A stretch of DNA of 64,000 bases. Origin: Aquanectria penicillioides. Taxonomy: Eukaryota > Ascomycota > Sordariomycetes > Hypocreales > Nectriaceae. The stretch lies in assembly GCA_003415625.1 (NCBI GenBank), contig PYIU01000001.1:6822210-6886209 (forward strand), given 5' to 3'. A model generated the notes under the pieces. It ran no database searches, was not told where the DNA came from, and saw only the letters and a list, made by a program, of their open reading frames with translations. Positions 25,304 to 37,421 of this stretch are shown here, piece by piece. A program made the translations under genes and the position numbers. Every line of letters begins with the position of its first letter. Within the stretch, counting starts at the first letter, position 1.

Positions 25304-28300
25304 ATGGCAGGTATGTACTGTTGCTCGCTGGCGAAGGGTCTGTTCACATCTTTGTTGCTCACAGCTGGCTGGTCCTGAGTCCATGGAGGTTGCGTTGTGG
25401 AAAATGATCAGTCTGTTCGGTACTAACACGTATCCTTAACAGATCACACAGTCTTCGACAAAGACGAACCAACATCACTTCTTGCACGAGCAAGGGAGTC
25501 TGACGAAGAAGGCGATGAATCGCGAGACTCCGGCGCGACGGGCCACGGCGCCTCTTACGACCAAGCACGCCACCATGACGAGTCATTCAACGAGAGTGAT
25601 GAGGAGGACCTGGAAGAAGGAATGCTTCCACGAGACCTTCCTCGGCGGACAACTTTCTATGACCCCGTTGCGGAGCGCCAAATGAGTCAGACGGATGCGA
25701 AGCTATTCTATCATCGAAGTAAGGTTGACCTTCGAAATGGTGCAAATCTGCCTTCTCAACACACGCCCCATGGTAGCCCTCTGGTCACTTCCGGTTCTCG
25801 TTCGGCCACCGAGTATGGTGCCGATTCTTTGATCCTCGATCTAGACACCCGACGTGTAGACACAAACGTTCCAGGAACAGAGGCATCGAATTTGGACTTC
25901 GATGCGCCGTCTGCGGGCGAGTCAGCAGTCAAGGTTGGTGCACAAACCGCGCCTCGACCAGATCACACATTTTCAATTCCTACCCACAACAATCAAATTC
26001 GCCAAGATATCAAATTTCCAGAAAGCACGAACCCGGTATTTTCAGGAAGTGGTCTTTTCGACACCGAACCTCATATTACCACCGAATTGAGCGCGATCTG
26101 TCAAAGCATCCAAAGAATTTTGGATGTCAGACGGAAGTACATTGCTCTTTCATTGCAGGGCCCAGATGACAATCCCAGAGACCACCCAAGATGGGACGTC
26201 TATCCTCCACCTCCGGAGCCAGCTTGGAGACAGGCTTCTGAAAGCCAACCTAGTTCATCTGACCACGTTCCTGACCAAGAGCATAGACATCTACATGGCG
26301 CAACGGATGATGCAAGATCCTCTCCAGCCCAACTACCGGCGCATAACTCTCATGAAACGAAGAGGCCAATAAAAAAACGGAAGCCGGGCCAAGATATTGG
26401 AGAAGACTTCGACATGGATGAGTTGCTTCCATTACCTGGAGATGACCGCATGTCTTTTAAGCTCGATGAAAGCGGTGTTTATCAAGTATTCGGAGACGCC
26501 AACGCCCAAGCACCCGCTGTTAAAGTTCCTACTATTAGGGAATTTTATATGGACTTGGAAGATATCTTGAATATTTCATCAGATGGGCCAACCAAAAGCT
26601 TTGCCTTCCGTCGCCTGCAGTACCTGGAAGGCAAGTTCAATCTATATGTCTTGCTGAATGAATACCAAGAAACTGCCGACTGCAAGAAGGTGCCTCATCG
26701 AGATTTTTATAATGTACGCAAGGTAGACACCCATGTCCATCACTCAGCATGCATGAATCAGAAACATCTCCTACGCTTTATCAAGAGCAAGATGAAGAAG
26801 TTTCCGAACGAGGTTGTTCTCTTCCGTGACGGCAAGCATCTCACTTTGGCCGAGGTTTTTGCCAGCATTAACTTGACTGCTTATGATTTGAGCATTGACA
26901 CACTTGATATGCATGTATGCAACCCCAATAGTTTCCCCTCATGGAAGCTTGAAGGCATTAGTTTGACCGTAATAGGCTCACACGGATTCTTTCCACCGTT
27001 TCGACAAATTTAACCTAAAGTATAACCCGATTGGCGAATCTCGGCTTCGTACGATTTTCCTCAAGACAGACAACTTCATTCATGGCCGATACCTTGCCGA
27101 AATCACAAAGGAAGTTATTTCAGATCTTGAATCAAGCAAGTACCAAATGGTAGAATGGCGCATCTCTATCTATGGGAAGTCTATTGATGAATGGGACAAG
27201 CTTGCTGCATGGGTTGTTGACAACAAGCTATTTTCTCATAACGTCCGCTGGCTCATCCAGATCCCCAGATTGTACGACGTGTACAAGGCTAGTGGCCTGA
27301 TGGAAACGTTTGAGCAAGTGGTGAGGAATTTGTTCCAACCCTTGTTCGAGGTGACCAAAAATCCATCAAGCCACCCTAAATTACACATCTTCCTCAAAAG
27401 AGTCATAGGGTTCGACAGTGTTGATGATGAAAGCAAAGTTGAACGACGCCTTTTCAAAAAGTTTCCAGTACCAAAGGCATGGGATACAAAACAAAACCCA
27501 CCTTATAGTTACTGGATCTATTATTTGTTCTCCAACATCATGTCCTTGAACTACTGGCGGAAGAAGCGTGGGTTCAATACGTTTGTCCTGCGACCCCATT
27601 GTGGAGAGGCTGGTGACAGTGAACACTTGGCTGTCGCAGCGCTGTGTTGCCATAGCATCAGCCACGGACTACTGCTTCGTAAAGTTCCTCTGTTACAGTA
27701 TGTTTTCTATCTGGAACAAATCGGAATCGCAATGTCACCCCTCAGCAACAACGCCCTTTTCCTAGCTTACGAGCGCAATCCATTTCACCAATACTTCAAG
27801 CGTGGCTTAAATGTTTCCCTTTCGACGGATGACCCTTTACAGTTTGCATTCACAAAGGAGCCATTGATAGAGGAATACGCCGTGGCTGCCCAGATTTACA
27901 AACTTAGTCCAGTGGACATGTGTGAATTGGCAAAGAACTCGGTGAAACAAAGCGGCTACGAGTTGTCTATTAAAGAGCAGTGGCTGGGCGCCGGGTGCAA
28001 CAAGCCTGGCAAGGAAGGCAACGCGATGGTTAAGACCAACGTTCCTGATCGAAGGGAGGAATTCCGATACTTCACATTGATGCAAGAGAGAGAGGTGTAA
28101 GATACAATCCGCCCGTCCTTCCTCAAATGTGAACTATTTCTAATAATCTTGTGGCTAGGTTGGGTCGGTATGTCAACTTCGATGCAAACAAAGAGCTCAA
28201 TGCACCCGGAGTGGGCACTAACCCCACGGAATCGATGGCATCGATAGCACCAGCCTTTCCACCCGGAGACCCAGCGCCTCAGGTAAGCCCATCGCTGCCC

Positions 28301-28510
28301 GCAATGATGGGATCGCCCACCGGACTTGCATCTAGAGACCAGACATGGTCAAGTGACGGAATGGCAGATCTACATCTGTCAGGAAGCGATCCTAGGATGT
28401 TTCCTGGTGTTTTCACCCGAGGCCAGCGAACTGGAAGCTTCCGAAACCTTGGTCAAGCCAGCGACGGAAAGCCTTCCACGTCAGATGCCATTGAATCCGA
28501 CTTTCCATAA
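25304..28510 (+). CDS. AMD1: AMP deaminase
   Basis: It converts AMP to IMP and ammonia in the purine nucleotide cycle, in the cytosol. Exons are 25304-25310, 25443-26914, 26976-28096 and 28159-28510, giving 983 residues. The first coding exon is only 7 nt (ATGGCAG); intron 1 has GTATGT, a perfect TACTAAC branch site (25421-25427) and AACAG. The acidic N-terminal region (about residues 1-400) is typical of regulatory tails in fungal AMP deaminases. The catalytic domain follows: zinc-binding [14 protein letters not shown] at about residue 428, HCGEAGD, and the family signature SLSTDDP at about residue 773. The tail after residue 870 is low-complexity and variable. Introns 2 (61 nt) and 3 (62 nt, GTAAGA..CTAAT..TAG) restore the frame exactly. 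It appears intact although only about 500 bp from RIP-mutated DNA. Confidence 0.95.
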
Positions 28511-29938
28511 AAGCATTCACATGCTACGTTAGGAAAGCCAATAAGATAGGATGGGTGATACGAGCAGTTTTCGTAACACAGCGAAGAACGGAGACGGATA
28601 TGGCGATAGCTACATGAACCAAACTCTTCGCTCCTAAGGAAGAAAGCCAAGAGGGATTGTAGGCTCTTGGACACCCGGTACATCATTGAGGCGGACAACA
28701 AATGAAAACATATCACGGTTAAACTTGCAGCTAATCCTCATGCCCGTACACTCTAGACAACTGAAATTTTCAAAGACAGGCTCATAGAAGAGTAGCCAAA
28801 TGATCAAATAGGAAATCATGATGGTAGGATCGACAACAGAGTCAACTTTTGCGGCTTATGGTTTTGCGGTGCTGTCGACCTGGTGCATCCTTCTTAAGAC
28901 GAATTAAGGATGCGTCTTGATGTGTGGCACCAAGCGACAGAAAAAATATTGCCGACCCATTACAGCCATATTGCCATAACGGCGTCAACTAGACATCGCT
29001 GCTTATTAGCAAGGAAAGACTATCCCTCCGAGTCTCTGCCTGAATCTAGAACTACTATCTCTAATTGTCCTCATTCAGTGGTTTTTTTTTTCAGGATGAA
29101 TGACCTGACAGAGTGTCTAAACGTTTTCCTATTTTAGCTAGTGAGTAGGTAATTGATCGCGAAAACTGTCGCTCTTAGGCTATGGAAACTCAAGAGAGCT
29201 TTTATTCATAATTATCATCAGGTGACAGACATTCTTTGGCGCCCACTATTGGAACTGAGATGGAATTTTTGTCAGCCCAGAACAGCATCAATAAGACATC
29301 CGCGGTGCCAAGGCTCAGCTCTTGTTTTACATAGCTCATAGAGCCGCTTAATCAAAAAGGAAATACTAGAGGCACAGGACTGTCTTCTCTGAAGGATGAG
29401 GTGGCTATACGTACGCCACGTGTCAAGCGCCTTGCACCATGTGCCAAATTCAAGTTCTAGTCTGCGTGAGCAGATATTCGGCGCTAAGTAGCGCTTGAAG
29501 TGGAAAGATGGGTCAAGTCAGGGGTGGGTGCGTTACGGAAAACGCCGGCTGTGCGGATTTATTCGCACCGTGATTGACGTAGCTGAATGGTCTGGCCTGT
29601 ACTCGCCGCTTACCTTCTCGGGAGCCAGGACACAGCAAACTTCCTGTTTCTAGTAAGGCAGCTACGTGCGTCAGGGTCTCGCACATGGCTTGGTGCTAGA
29701 GCCACATTACGCTACGTATAACGCACCGACCTATCTGGTCGGGAAGGTGCTCTTGGGTGCTCCCTCCTCAGACAACGACGCCGCACTGCGTCACTTCGCA
29801 TCGCATTGCCTGGACTCAAATTCGACTTTGCTCGACTCGACCCGCTCCTCTCCCTCCTGCATCTAGAGGTGGAATCCTCCCGATTCTCGCTCTCGTGCAT
29901 ACGCCCGCGTTGAAGCTTACTGAGTCCCCCTTTTCACA
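28511..29938. other. Intergenic: AMP deaminase 3' region and SLA1 upstream region
   Basis: There are 1.4 kb without a convincing gene. Short open frames (28,910-29,137; 29,153-29,341; 29,666-29,951) lack recognisable domains or plausible introns. A T-run lies at about 29,081-29,090, a CACGTG hexamer near 29,416, and pyrimidine-rich tracts precede the SLA1 start (29,845-29,862), as is common in fungal promoters. Confidence 0.5.
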
Positions 29939-32900
29939 ATGGGGTTCCTAGGCGTGTACAGGGCCATCTACGACTACGCGCCCCAAGCTGAAGGGGAGCT
30001 AGCCATCGCAGAGGGTGACCTGCTTTACATCATCGACAAGCAAGGCGATGATGGATGGTGGAAGGCCAAGAAGAAGGCTGGTGCGGATGATGATGATGAA
30101 CCTACCGGCCTCATACCCAACAACTATATTGAAAAGGTTCGCCCCCCCTCTCCCCTGACAAGATGGCCAGGCTAATGGTCATGCTTTCATCCTCATAAAG
30201 GCCCCAACCTTAAGTCATGCCCGCGCCCTGTACGACTACACCCGTCAGACCGACGAAGAACTATCGTTCCCTGAGGACGCTCAGCTTGAAGTCTTCGATA
30301 TCGCCGATCCCGATTGGATCCTTGTCGGTCTTGACGATGAGTACGGCTTCGTCCCGTCAAACTACATAGATGTAGACGCAGTTGGCGAGACTTCTGTACC
30401 ACCTTTGCCTCCAGCGCCCCCGCAGCTTCCAGCAAGACCACAGCCTGAACCGGCTCAGCCGGATAGTCCGGTCGAGCCAGCTTCACCTCATGCAAATCCA
30501 GCAGCTGCTCTTGCTGGCGTAATGCATGCTCGGCAAGCCTCACAGCAAGCATCACCACCACCTCAACCAACCCGACACACTGTTAAATTCCAAGAACCTG
30601 AAGAGTCTGATGATGAACCTATTCGCTCTCCTGCCCTACCTACACGGCCACCGCTACCGTCATCACCATCGCCCACTTATGATGATCCGGACTCTCCGGT
30701 GGTTCAGACTCCCAGAGATAACACCCGTACACCGGGCGGTTTCCATATGTACAATATTAACGAAATGATCTCGATCATGGGAAAGAAGAAAAAGATGCCT
30801 ACAACTCTAGGCATCAACCTCTTAACCGGAACAATCCTCATAGCCCCAGAGCATGCACAGGATGGCCCGTCACAAGAGTGGACCGCCGATCGAATGACAC
30901 ATTACTCACGAGAAGGTAAACACGTCTTCATGGAGCTTGTTCGGCCAAGCAAGAGCGTTGACTTCCACGCGGGCGCCAAAGATACTGCTGAGGAGATTGT
31001 GAGTGCTCTAGGCGAAATGGCCGGGGCTGTGCGCGCCGAAGGGCTTCGTGAGGTCATCATGGCCGGCTCAAGTGCTAGCTCAAGGAAAAAGAAGGGTCAA
31101 GTCCTATATGACTTCATGGCACAGGGAGATGATGAAGTGACAGTTGCTATTGGCGACGATGTCATCATTCTTGATGACACAAAGAGTGAAGAGTGGTGGC
31201 AAGTCCGTCGGATGAAGAACGGCAAGGAGGGTGTTGTCCCCAGTAGCTATATTGAACTTACAGGCACCATCACACCACCACTGGGGACTGCAGCTAGTCA
31301 CTCATCGAAGTCCACTGTCGAACAGAACCGGTTGGAAGAAATCAGGTTGACAAAGGAGGCTATCAAAGCCAGCAAGGAACCGCAGCAGGTAGGGCCGGGA
31401 ATGCCTCTCCCTGAACGAGGCAGCAGTCTCATGGCGAGAGAGAATGGTAGTAATTCGGGACAACAGCGGAGTCGGCGAGATAATGGACGAAACGACGGCA
31501 ATAGTCAGGTCAAGCCGAAGTCAAGTGAGTTCTCTTTCCTTGGAACAATCTATTGAGCAGCGGCAAAAATTTGAGCCACTAACCAGAGACCCCAGAGCCG
31601 GACACATCGAAAGTCCGCACTTGGACAGATCGCTCTCAATCCTTTAGCGTCGATGCACAGTTCCTAGGCCTCAAGGACGGGAAGATTCATCTTCACAAAA
31701 TGAACGGTGTAAAGATTGCCGTCCCCATCTCCAAAATGTCTCGTGAAGATCTCGAGTACGTCGAAAACTTAACAGGTATTTCACTTGATGATGATAAACC
31801 TCTTGCGGACGTGAAGCGAGCCAGATCTGCCGAAAAGAAGGCTCCAGGGGTTGGTGCCACGATAGAAAAGAAGCCTGATTACGACTGGTTTCAATTCTTT
31901 TTGTCCTGCGAAGTCGCGGTGGGCCTCTGCGAACGCTACGCTCAGGCGTTCATCAAAGATTCAATGGACGAGAGTGTACTCTCTGATGTAGATGCAAATA
32001 CTTTGCGAGCATTGGGCCTCCGGGAGGGTGATATCATCAAAGTTATGCGTGCACTAGATGCGAAATACGGACGCAATCGTGGTAGCACACGAAATACCAG
32101 CCTCGCATCAGATCAAGGAGATGGAGAAGCGGCGTCAGGTGGGTTATTCTCGGGCCCTGGGGGAACGTTACGAAACAATACCCGCAAAGGTCGACCAGCG
32201 CCTGCGGTGCAGACCAGCGATGTCGTCGACGCCAAAGCATTCTCTAAATCTGAGCAACCTGAGGCTACCCACGATAAGGCCAAATCTCCAACACCTACTA
32301 GCCCGATTAAGGGCGAGTCTGAATCTGGTCAAAAGACCACATCCGGATTTGACGATGACGCATGGGACGTAAAGCCTAGCAAACAGCAAGGCCCATCATC
32401 AGAGTCCAAGCTACAGCCCCCATCTGAGATCGCCACTACCACGCCACCCACCGCCCAGGCTCTGACTGGATCCATGAAAGAGCTGTCTCTTCTTACGGAG
32501 CCCCTACAGCCGAGCAAGACTGAGCCCCCGGCCACGGCAAAGACTGAGCCCAATCTCGAACTGCCAGTTCCCCTTACGGCTCCCGCTCAGCCATTAACAG
32601 GCGCTACTCCCTCTTTCTTCTCGGCAGTCTCTCAGTCGCAACAGGCTGTACTTGCGAATCACACATCGCCCCAGGCCATATTACGGCAACGTCCTACACC
32701 ACCGCAGACATTACCCAACCAGGGCGCCCTAGTCCCTCCGCCCCCTCAACGACCGTTGTCTGCTCCTCAGTCTGCACAACCAAGTGCGTTCTCCCCACCG
32801 CCTCTTGTCCCTCAAATGACAGGCTCGTTGCAAGGACAGGTGGCATTGCCGGGACAAAGCCTGAGTGAAATCAATCAAGCGCGTCTGCAGCAGCAATTCA

Positions 32901-33441
32901 ATGTACAAATGCAACAACAGCAGACTCTACAACAACTCCAACCCGCTATGACTGGTTACCCTGGCCCTCAGGGTCAAGGCATAGTCCCCTTCCCAACAGG
33001 TGCCTCACCCCAATTCATACAGCCCATGATGACAGGTGCACCGGGGCCGAACCAATTCGTATCTCTTCAAACACAGCCTACCGGCTTCCAACCATCATTC
33101 CCTGCTACACAGGCCATGTATGGCCAAGCAGCTTCTGGGGGCATCAACACCTATTTGCCTCCACCATTGGAACCTCAACGGACAGGAATGCCTGCTATAC
33201 AACCTCAGACAACTGGCTTGGGGGGTATCAGTGCCCCCATGCAGCCCCAACCGCTTCAACCGCAGCAGACTGGTCCCGCTCCTCCTGTGCGCTTTGGTGT
33301 AGTCGCAGATGCAAAGAAGCTCGCACCTCAGGCCACTGGGCGCAGGGCCAATTTGGCACAAGCAAGTGAGTTAAAGAGTCAGCACATCCATTTAGGTTGA
33401 ATTAACAAATCATAGCTCCCCAAAATCCTTTCGGCTTCTAA
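29939..33441 (+). CDS. SLA1: Sla1-family actin cytoskeleton and endocytosis adaptor
   Basis: Sla1 couples cargo carrying NPFxD signals to the actin/WASP machinery at cortical endocytic patches. Exons are 29939-30136, 30201-31524, 31596-33365 and 33416-33441, giving 1,105 residues (yeast Sla1 is about 1,244). Domain order is canonical: SH3-1 (residues ~4-66, ALYDY-type start YRAIYDYAPQ), SH3-2 (~72-130, RALYDYTRQTDEEL), a conserved region (~245-350), SH3-3 (~363-422, VLYDFMAQGDDEV), SHD1 (~508-570, RTWTDRSQSF..GLKDGKIHLH), and the SAM-like SHD2 (~600-660). The Pro/Gln-rich tail carries repeats of the Prk1-site type LxxQxTG (for example IQPQTTG, LQPQQTG, LAPQATG). The last 26-nt exon supplies the C-terminal PQNPFGF, an NPF motif. 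Intron 1 has the unusual donor GTTCGC. The other introns use GTGAGT. Confidence 0.95.
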
Positions 33442-33948
33442 TGGTGTATCTTTCTTAGCCCTTTTTGTGATTGGCTGACGGTTTGGAATTTCATGTGGCT
33501 AGACATCACCGGCAATTTCATTGAACATATGCCACTTCATCTTACATTTCATGTCTAGTTATTATCACGCACAGGTCCGTTAGATGATTGTGAAAGAAGG
33601 GTAATAATACTATATCGAGGACCGGCCTGGTTTGGTCCCTATCCAACATTCCTGAACCCTTTATCCTGTGGCCACCAACCCATTAAGTTACAAGTGACGT
33701 TGAGGAGGAACAATCAACGCATCGCATCCAAGAGCATTCATTGTCTTAGTGACCGCATGATAACAGGAGACCATTGAGTCCTTGTGTCTATACATAATTC
33801 ATTCAAATCATTTAATGCCGTGTACAACAAATCTACATCTGTCCAAAACAATAAAACCTCAGATACAGAGGCATGTACGAGAGTGAGAGTCCACACATCC
33901 AAGCCTATGCGTTGCAATCAGAAAGCCTCCGGTAAGTTTCTTTGATCA
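33442..33948. other. Convergent 3' intergenic region
   Basis: About 500 bp lie between the stop codons of SLA1 (+) and the TLC gene (-). I see no open frame of interest. AATAAA-like sequence near 33,850 could serve a transcript on the plus strand. Otherwise nothing can be assigned. Confidence 0.4.
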
Positions 33949-35192
33949 TCAAAAAGTTCGAATAGCATATAGCGGGTTGTGGTTGTTTGTTCTCAATGTA
34001 TGTAAACCGCTGCCTCTTGATAGCCCGCTGAAAGTCGCGTCTTGGATACGCTTCAGCCCGGGTCGATGTGCCCAAGTCCGCGGTGTGAGAGTGACAAGCG
34101 AGATGGAAAATGGGGCCAACTGGATGGGGTGGTTAAGCCTTTCGTCGTCGACCACCGGTGGTGGAGGTCCCCTTGCCCGATGTAACTGAGGTGACGTCAA
34201 CTTCAGCCTCAGTAAGGGGAGCACCCCAACCATGTGCGAGGGCTTATAACGGCCTGCAGAAGGTTCGAATCGTTTGCGAACGGCGCGGATCATCATGAAG
34301 AACCAGTAGAAGTTCAGACTATTGAGGGTCATGTTAGCGGCAAGGTAAGCAGCACCAAGCCACAGCGGCACAGTAGAGTGTTCATTTGCAAATGCCATGC
34401 GTGAGGAGAATTCTAATTTTGCCGTTGATGGGTGAGAATTGATGCTTAACCAAATATCGTGGAAGACGCGGAAAGACGAGTATGTGCCATAGATCAGGCG
34501 GCATGAGAAAAATGTGAAGAGAAGCGCAATGCCATTGTAGAGTTGTGCACGGGTCCCAGTCATTCCAAGTTTGTCCATGAACCAGTGAATATTAAGGAAA
34601 GGCGTGGACAACTCCCAGAGGATGAAGACGCAGGCATAATAGTTGACAAATGGACGCTATGACGTTTGTTAGCTAGGGGAGTGATAGGCAAGGGCGATGA
34701 ATAACGAACAAATCCTAGAAAGTACACAAGCAGAGCAGCGATAGCATGAGCTAGAGTACCGAGGCCGAAAACATCGAGATTGAAGCTGGTAACGACCAGG
34801 TCCCACAAAAAGTAGCCAGCAGCAAGGGCTTGGATAAAGCCAGCGGCACCGGTGTATCCCCAAACACGTTCCTCCCAGTTCATCTGGTTGAGTTCATCAT
34901 CGGCGAACATGACCCAGATGGCAAGCGCGTTGATGAGGCAACACTGGGCCATAGACACGACATGGGCATCCCAGTTAAGGCGACGCTTGCGAGGCAGTTT
35001 AGAGTAATGTTCGGAGGCAAGCCAGTTTGACAGCCATGGCGAGATTGGATAGAAGATGACAGAGTACAGCAAAGCTGCAAATATAACCTCGTGGAAGTGC
35101 AACGGCAGCGTGGGGAGGTCAAAGTAGTCGGCCCAAGGCTGGACTAAATCAGCCAGCCAAGGAATGGGTGGAAGAAAAAAGGGATCCTTCAT
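33949..35192 (-). CDS. TLC-domain multi-pass membrane protein
   Basis: Members of the TLC family with this architecture (TLCD4/TMEM56-like) are ER or plasma-membrane proteins of uncertain lipid-related function. Exons on the minus strand are 35192-34710 and 34656-33949, giving 396 residues as read. The start is placed at MKDPFFLPPIPWL rather than 58 codons upstream because the upstream extension is low-quality and basic. About seven hydrophobic segments can be seen, including YSVIFYPISPWLS, NALAIWVMFA, LGTLAHAIAALLVYFLGF, FVNYYACVFILWELSTPF, NGIALLFTFFSCRLIY and LNSLNFYWFFMMIRAV; RPFVNYY and TPFLNIHWFMDK are typical of the family. The intron (34657-34709, donor GTTCGT, branch GCTAAC, acceptor TAG) gives the conserved GFRPFVNYY join. 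After about 34,230 the frame seems shifted: the last ~90 residues look out of frame (see findings). Confidence 0.8.
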
Positions 35193-36015
35193 TGTATCGT
35201 CGGCGGCGGACAGAAAGACTGCAGAAAGCAAGCGGCGAAGTAAACCGAGCGAGGGTATCAGTATTGCTCGAGAGCAAGAGAGGAGCAATGGGCGACGAAC
35301 GCCCCAGCGGATTGCAAACGGCTGGGGATTAATATTTGAAGTCTTGACAGGGTACCTAGGCGGCAAGGTATGTCAAGGCAGGTCCCATCCCCCTGCCGGT
35401 TCACGTCTGTTGGGGTAGATGGCTCACGTGGATGGACCCTGTGGCCGCCAATCCAGTGTGGCTTTGGTGCATGCCGTGATGTCGGGTGGTGATGACCCCA
35501 AGCCACACACTTCATGTACCCCACTCCAGGAACATTGGGAGGTTGGTACCTAAGTATAGGTACCTACCTAGCTAGGTACCGATCTGTTTAACTTCATCGA
35601 AGGTTGAGGGGGGTTACTCCACATTCTCTTCTCTCGGCTTTTTGGCGAGGTCTGCCAGTGGGTATCCGTACTAGACCAACCTAGGTATCTAGGTACGTAC
35701 CTGCCAGAAATTACCCGGAGGTCCCTGGCGCCTTCAGTGGCGGCTGCCACCAAGCTCAACCACCCAATTCTCAAAAAACTCCGGTTTAACCTCTTGCTAT
35801 TCTGAAGCCATTTGTAGTATTTACCATCCCCTCACCCGCTCGGGTCACACCCATTCATAAGAACAACGCACTCACGCGCAACGCACTCGAGAAAACTGAA
35901 CCGTATCTATCCTCTCTACCTTCGCCCACCGAACCTTCAATATTCGCAAACTTTCATAACACGAATCAACCCCTACTCAGAGCGGAATTCCCGACACGCC
36001 ATCGATAGCGAAATC
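35193..36015. promoter_or_regulatory. Divergent promoter region between the TLC gene and COG8
   Basis: About 820 bp between head-to-head start codons. It holds a cluster of overlapping GGTACC/TAGGTA palindromes: GGTACCTAGG near 35,351, GGTACC at about 35,545, GGTACCTACCTAGCTAGGTACC-type sequence at about 35,559-35,580, and CTAGGTACGTACC near 35,690. A pyrimidine-rich stretch precedes COG8. No factor can be named from sequence alone. Confidence 0.4.
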
Positions 36016-37272
36016 ATGGCAGAAGCATTGCAAGATCTACTAGCGCCTCAGCAACAAACCGATGACGCAGCGCTTGCGTACCTTGCCCACCTCGCAGAGC
36101 AAAAATCGGATGGATTGCAATTTTCGGAGCCTCCGTTTCTCTCTCAGGCCTCTCATTCCTTATTGCTTGCTGTGCAAGCTCTCTCAAAGCGAACCCACAA
36201 GCCTATTGTGGAATCTGCCGCCAATCACTCCTCCCTACGCCAAACGCTACCCGTCCTCGCCCAGAGGGCTGCTGACTTGGCCCAGGCAGTTCCCCGGCTT
36301 GATTCACATGCCGAACATTTCTCCTCTACCTTCGGAAAGGCCAGTGACAATAAATTGCTTGCTCGGAGGAAAGAGGCCCTGCTACTTTTGCGCAACTCAG
36401 ATCGCCTTGTCGACGTGATGGAAATGCCTCTTCTACTCACCTCGGCTGTCTCGACCGCCCCCGTCAACTACTCATCAACACTTGAGCTATATGCTCATGT
36501 CCGCCGCCTGGCTTCTCTCTACCCTGTTTCTCCAATCGTCTCTTCTGTATTGGAAGAAGCAGACGCGGCCATTCGCCAAATGGCGGCTGACCTAGTTGGT
36601 ACTTTGAAAACTCCAAACTTAAAGCTCGCGGCTGCTGTTCGCACCATGGGGTGGTTAAAACGTATCGTTCCAGATTTGGTCACCAACACATCTGTCGATG
36701 ATACACTTCCTGCTGTCTTTTTGGTCTGCCGGCTAGCTACTCTTCTAACAACTCTTGAAGCACTAGCCCCATTGAGGGAATTGGCGGACGAGGAGAGCCA
36801 GCGACAGGACAAGTCGGCGAGCACATGGTCTGGAGGTCAGCAGACAGAGCGCTATCTAAAGCGGTTCATTGAAATCTTTCGGGAACACAGCTTCAGTATC
36901 GTGTCGGTGTTCAAGAGCATTAACACCGACGTCGGTCCAAAGTGTGGTGGTGAAGAGGATCCTCTACGTCATCTACCATCCCCCATGGCAAGCTTCCCAC
37001 TGCACCTTATTGAGATGCTCATAGAGACGTTGAACACCCATTTGCCAACAGTCAAAGATCAGGCTTCCAGAGAGAGCATTCTAACCCAAGTGCTCTACTG
37101 CGCTGGCAGCTTAGGACGGCTTGGTGCCGACTTTGGAATGCTACTTGCTGCCACGGGGGTGACGGAATGGGTAGACCTTGTCAAACGTCACCGTCTCCTT
37201 GCTGGCCGACTCGAGTCTGTCATTGGTGACTATCGGGGCAATCATCCAGGCCAAAGTGTTGGTGCAAATTAG
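36016..37272 (+). CDS. COG8: Conserved oligomeric Golgi complex subunit 8 (Dor1-like)
   Basis: COG8 is a lobe B subunit of the COG tether, which captures retrograde vesicles at the Golgi. The gene is a single exon of 418 residues. The start ATG at 36016 has a good context (ATCATGG). The protein is mostly helical, and the Dor1-like core is recognisable: RNSDRLVDVMEMPLLL at about residues 125-140, then LELYAHVRRLASLYPVSPIV (~156-175), the AAVRTMGWLKRIVPDL segment (~207), and ERYLKRFIEIFREHSFSIVS (~276), all in the expected order. It is shorter than yeast and human COG8 (about 610), which have longer C-termini. No introns or frameshifts were seen. It shares a divergent promoter with the TLC gene. 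Confidence 0.82.
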   Translation: MAEALQDLLAPQQQTDDAALAYLAHLAEQKSDGLQFSEPPFLSQASHSLLLAVQALSKRTHKPIVESAANHSSLRQTLPVLAQRAADLAQAVPRLDSHAEHFSSTFGKASDNKLLARRKEALLLLRNSDRLVDVMEMPLLLTSAVSTAPVNYSSTLELYAHVRRLASLYPVSPIVSSVLEEADAAIRQMAADLVGTLKTPNLKLAAAVRTMGWLKRIVPDLVTNTSVDDTLPAVFLVCRLATLLTTLEALAPLRELADEESQRQDKSASTWSGGQQTERYLKRFIEIFREHSFSIVSVFKSINTDVGPKCGGEEDPLRHLPSPMASFPLHLIEMLIETLNTHLPTVKDQASRESILTQVLYCAGSLGRLGADFGMLLAATGVTEWVDLVKRHRLLAGRLESVIGDYRGNHPGQSVGAN

Positions 37273-37421
37273 TGGCTTCATGTGTCCGCCATATAGTGCA
37301 TGCACTAAATGAGGTGTTGCATTTAACAGGGTACTTGGACCATGCTCTCACATGATTTCACCCAGTCACGTAACTAAGCTTCAACTCTTTAGACACAGGT
37401 AGTCGACATCAATTTCCAGCC

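Noticed and set aside
28910..29341. Small plus-strand ORFs between AMP deaminase and SLA1
   Set aside because: Short, unrelated to known families, no consistent codon pattern, in a UTR/promoter region.
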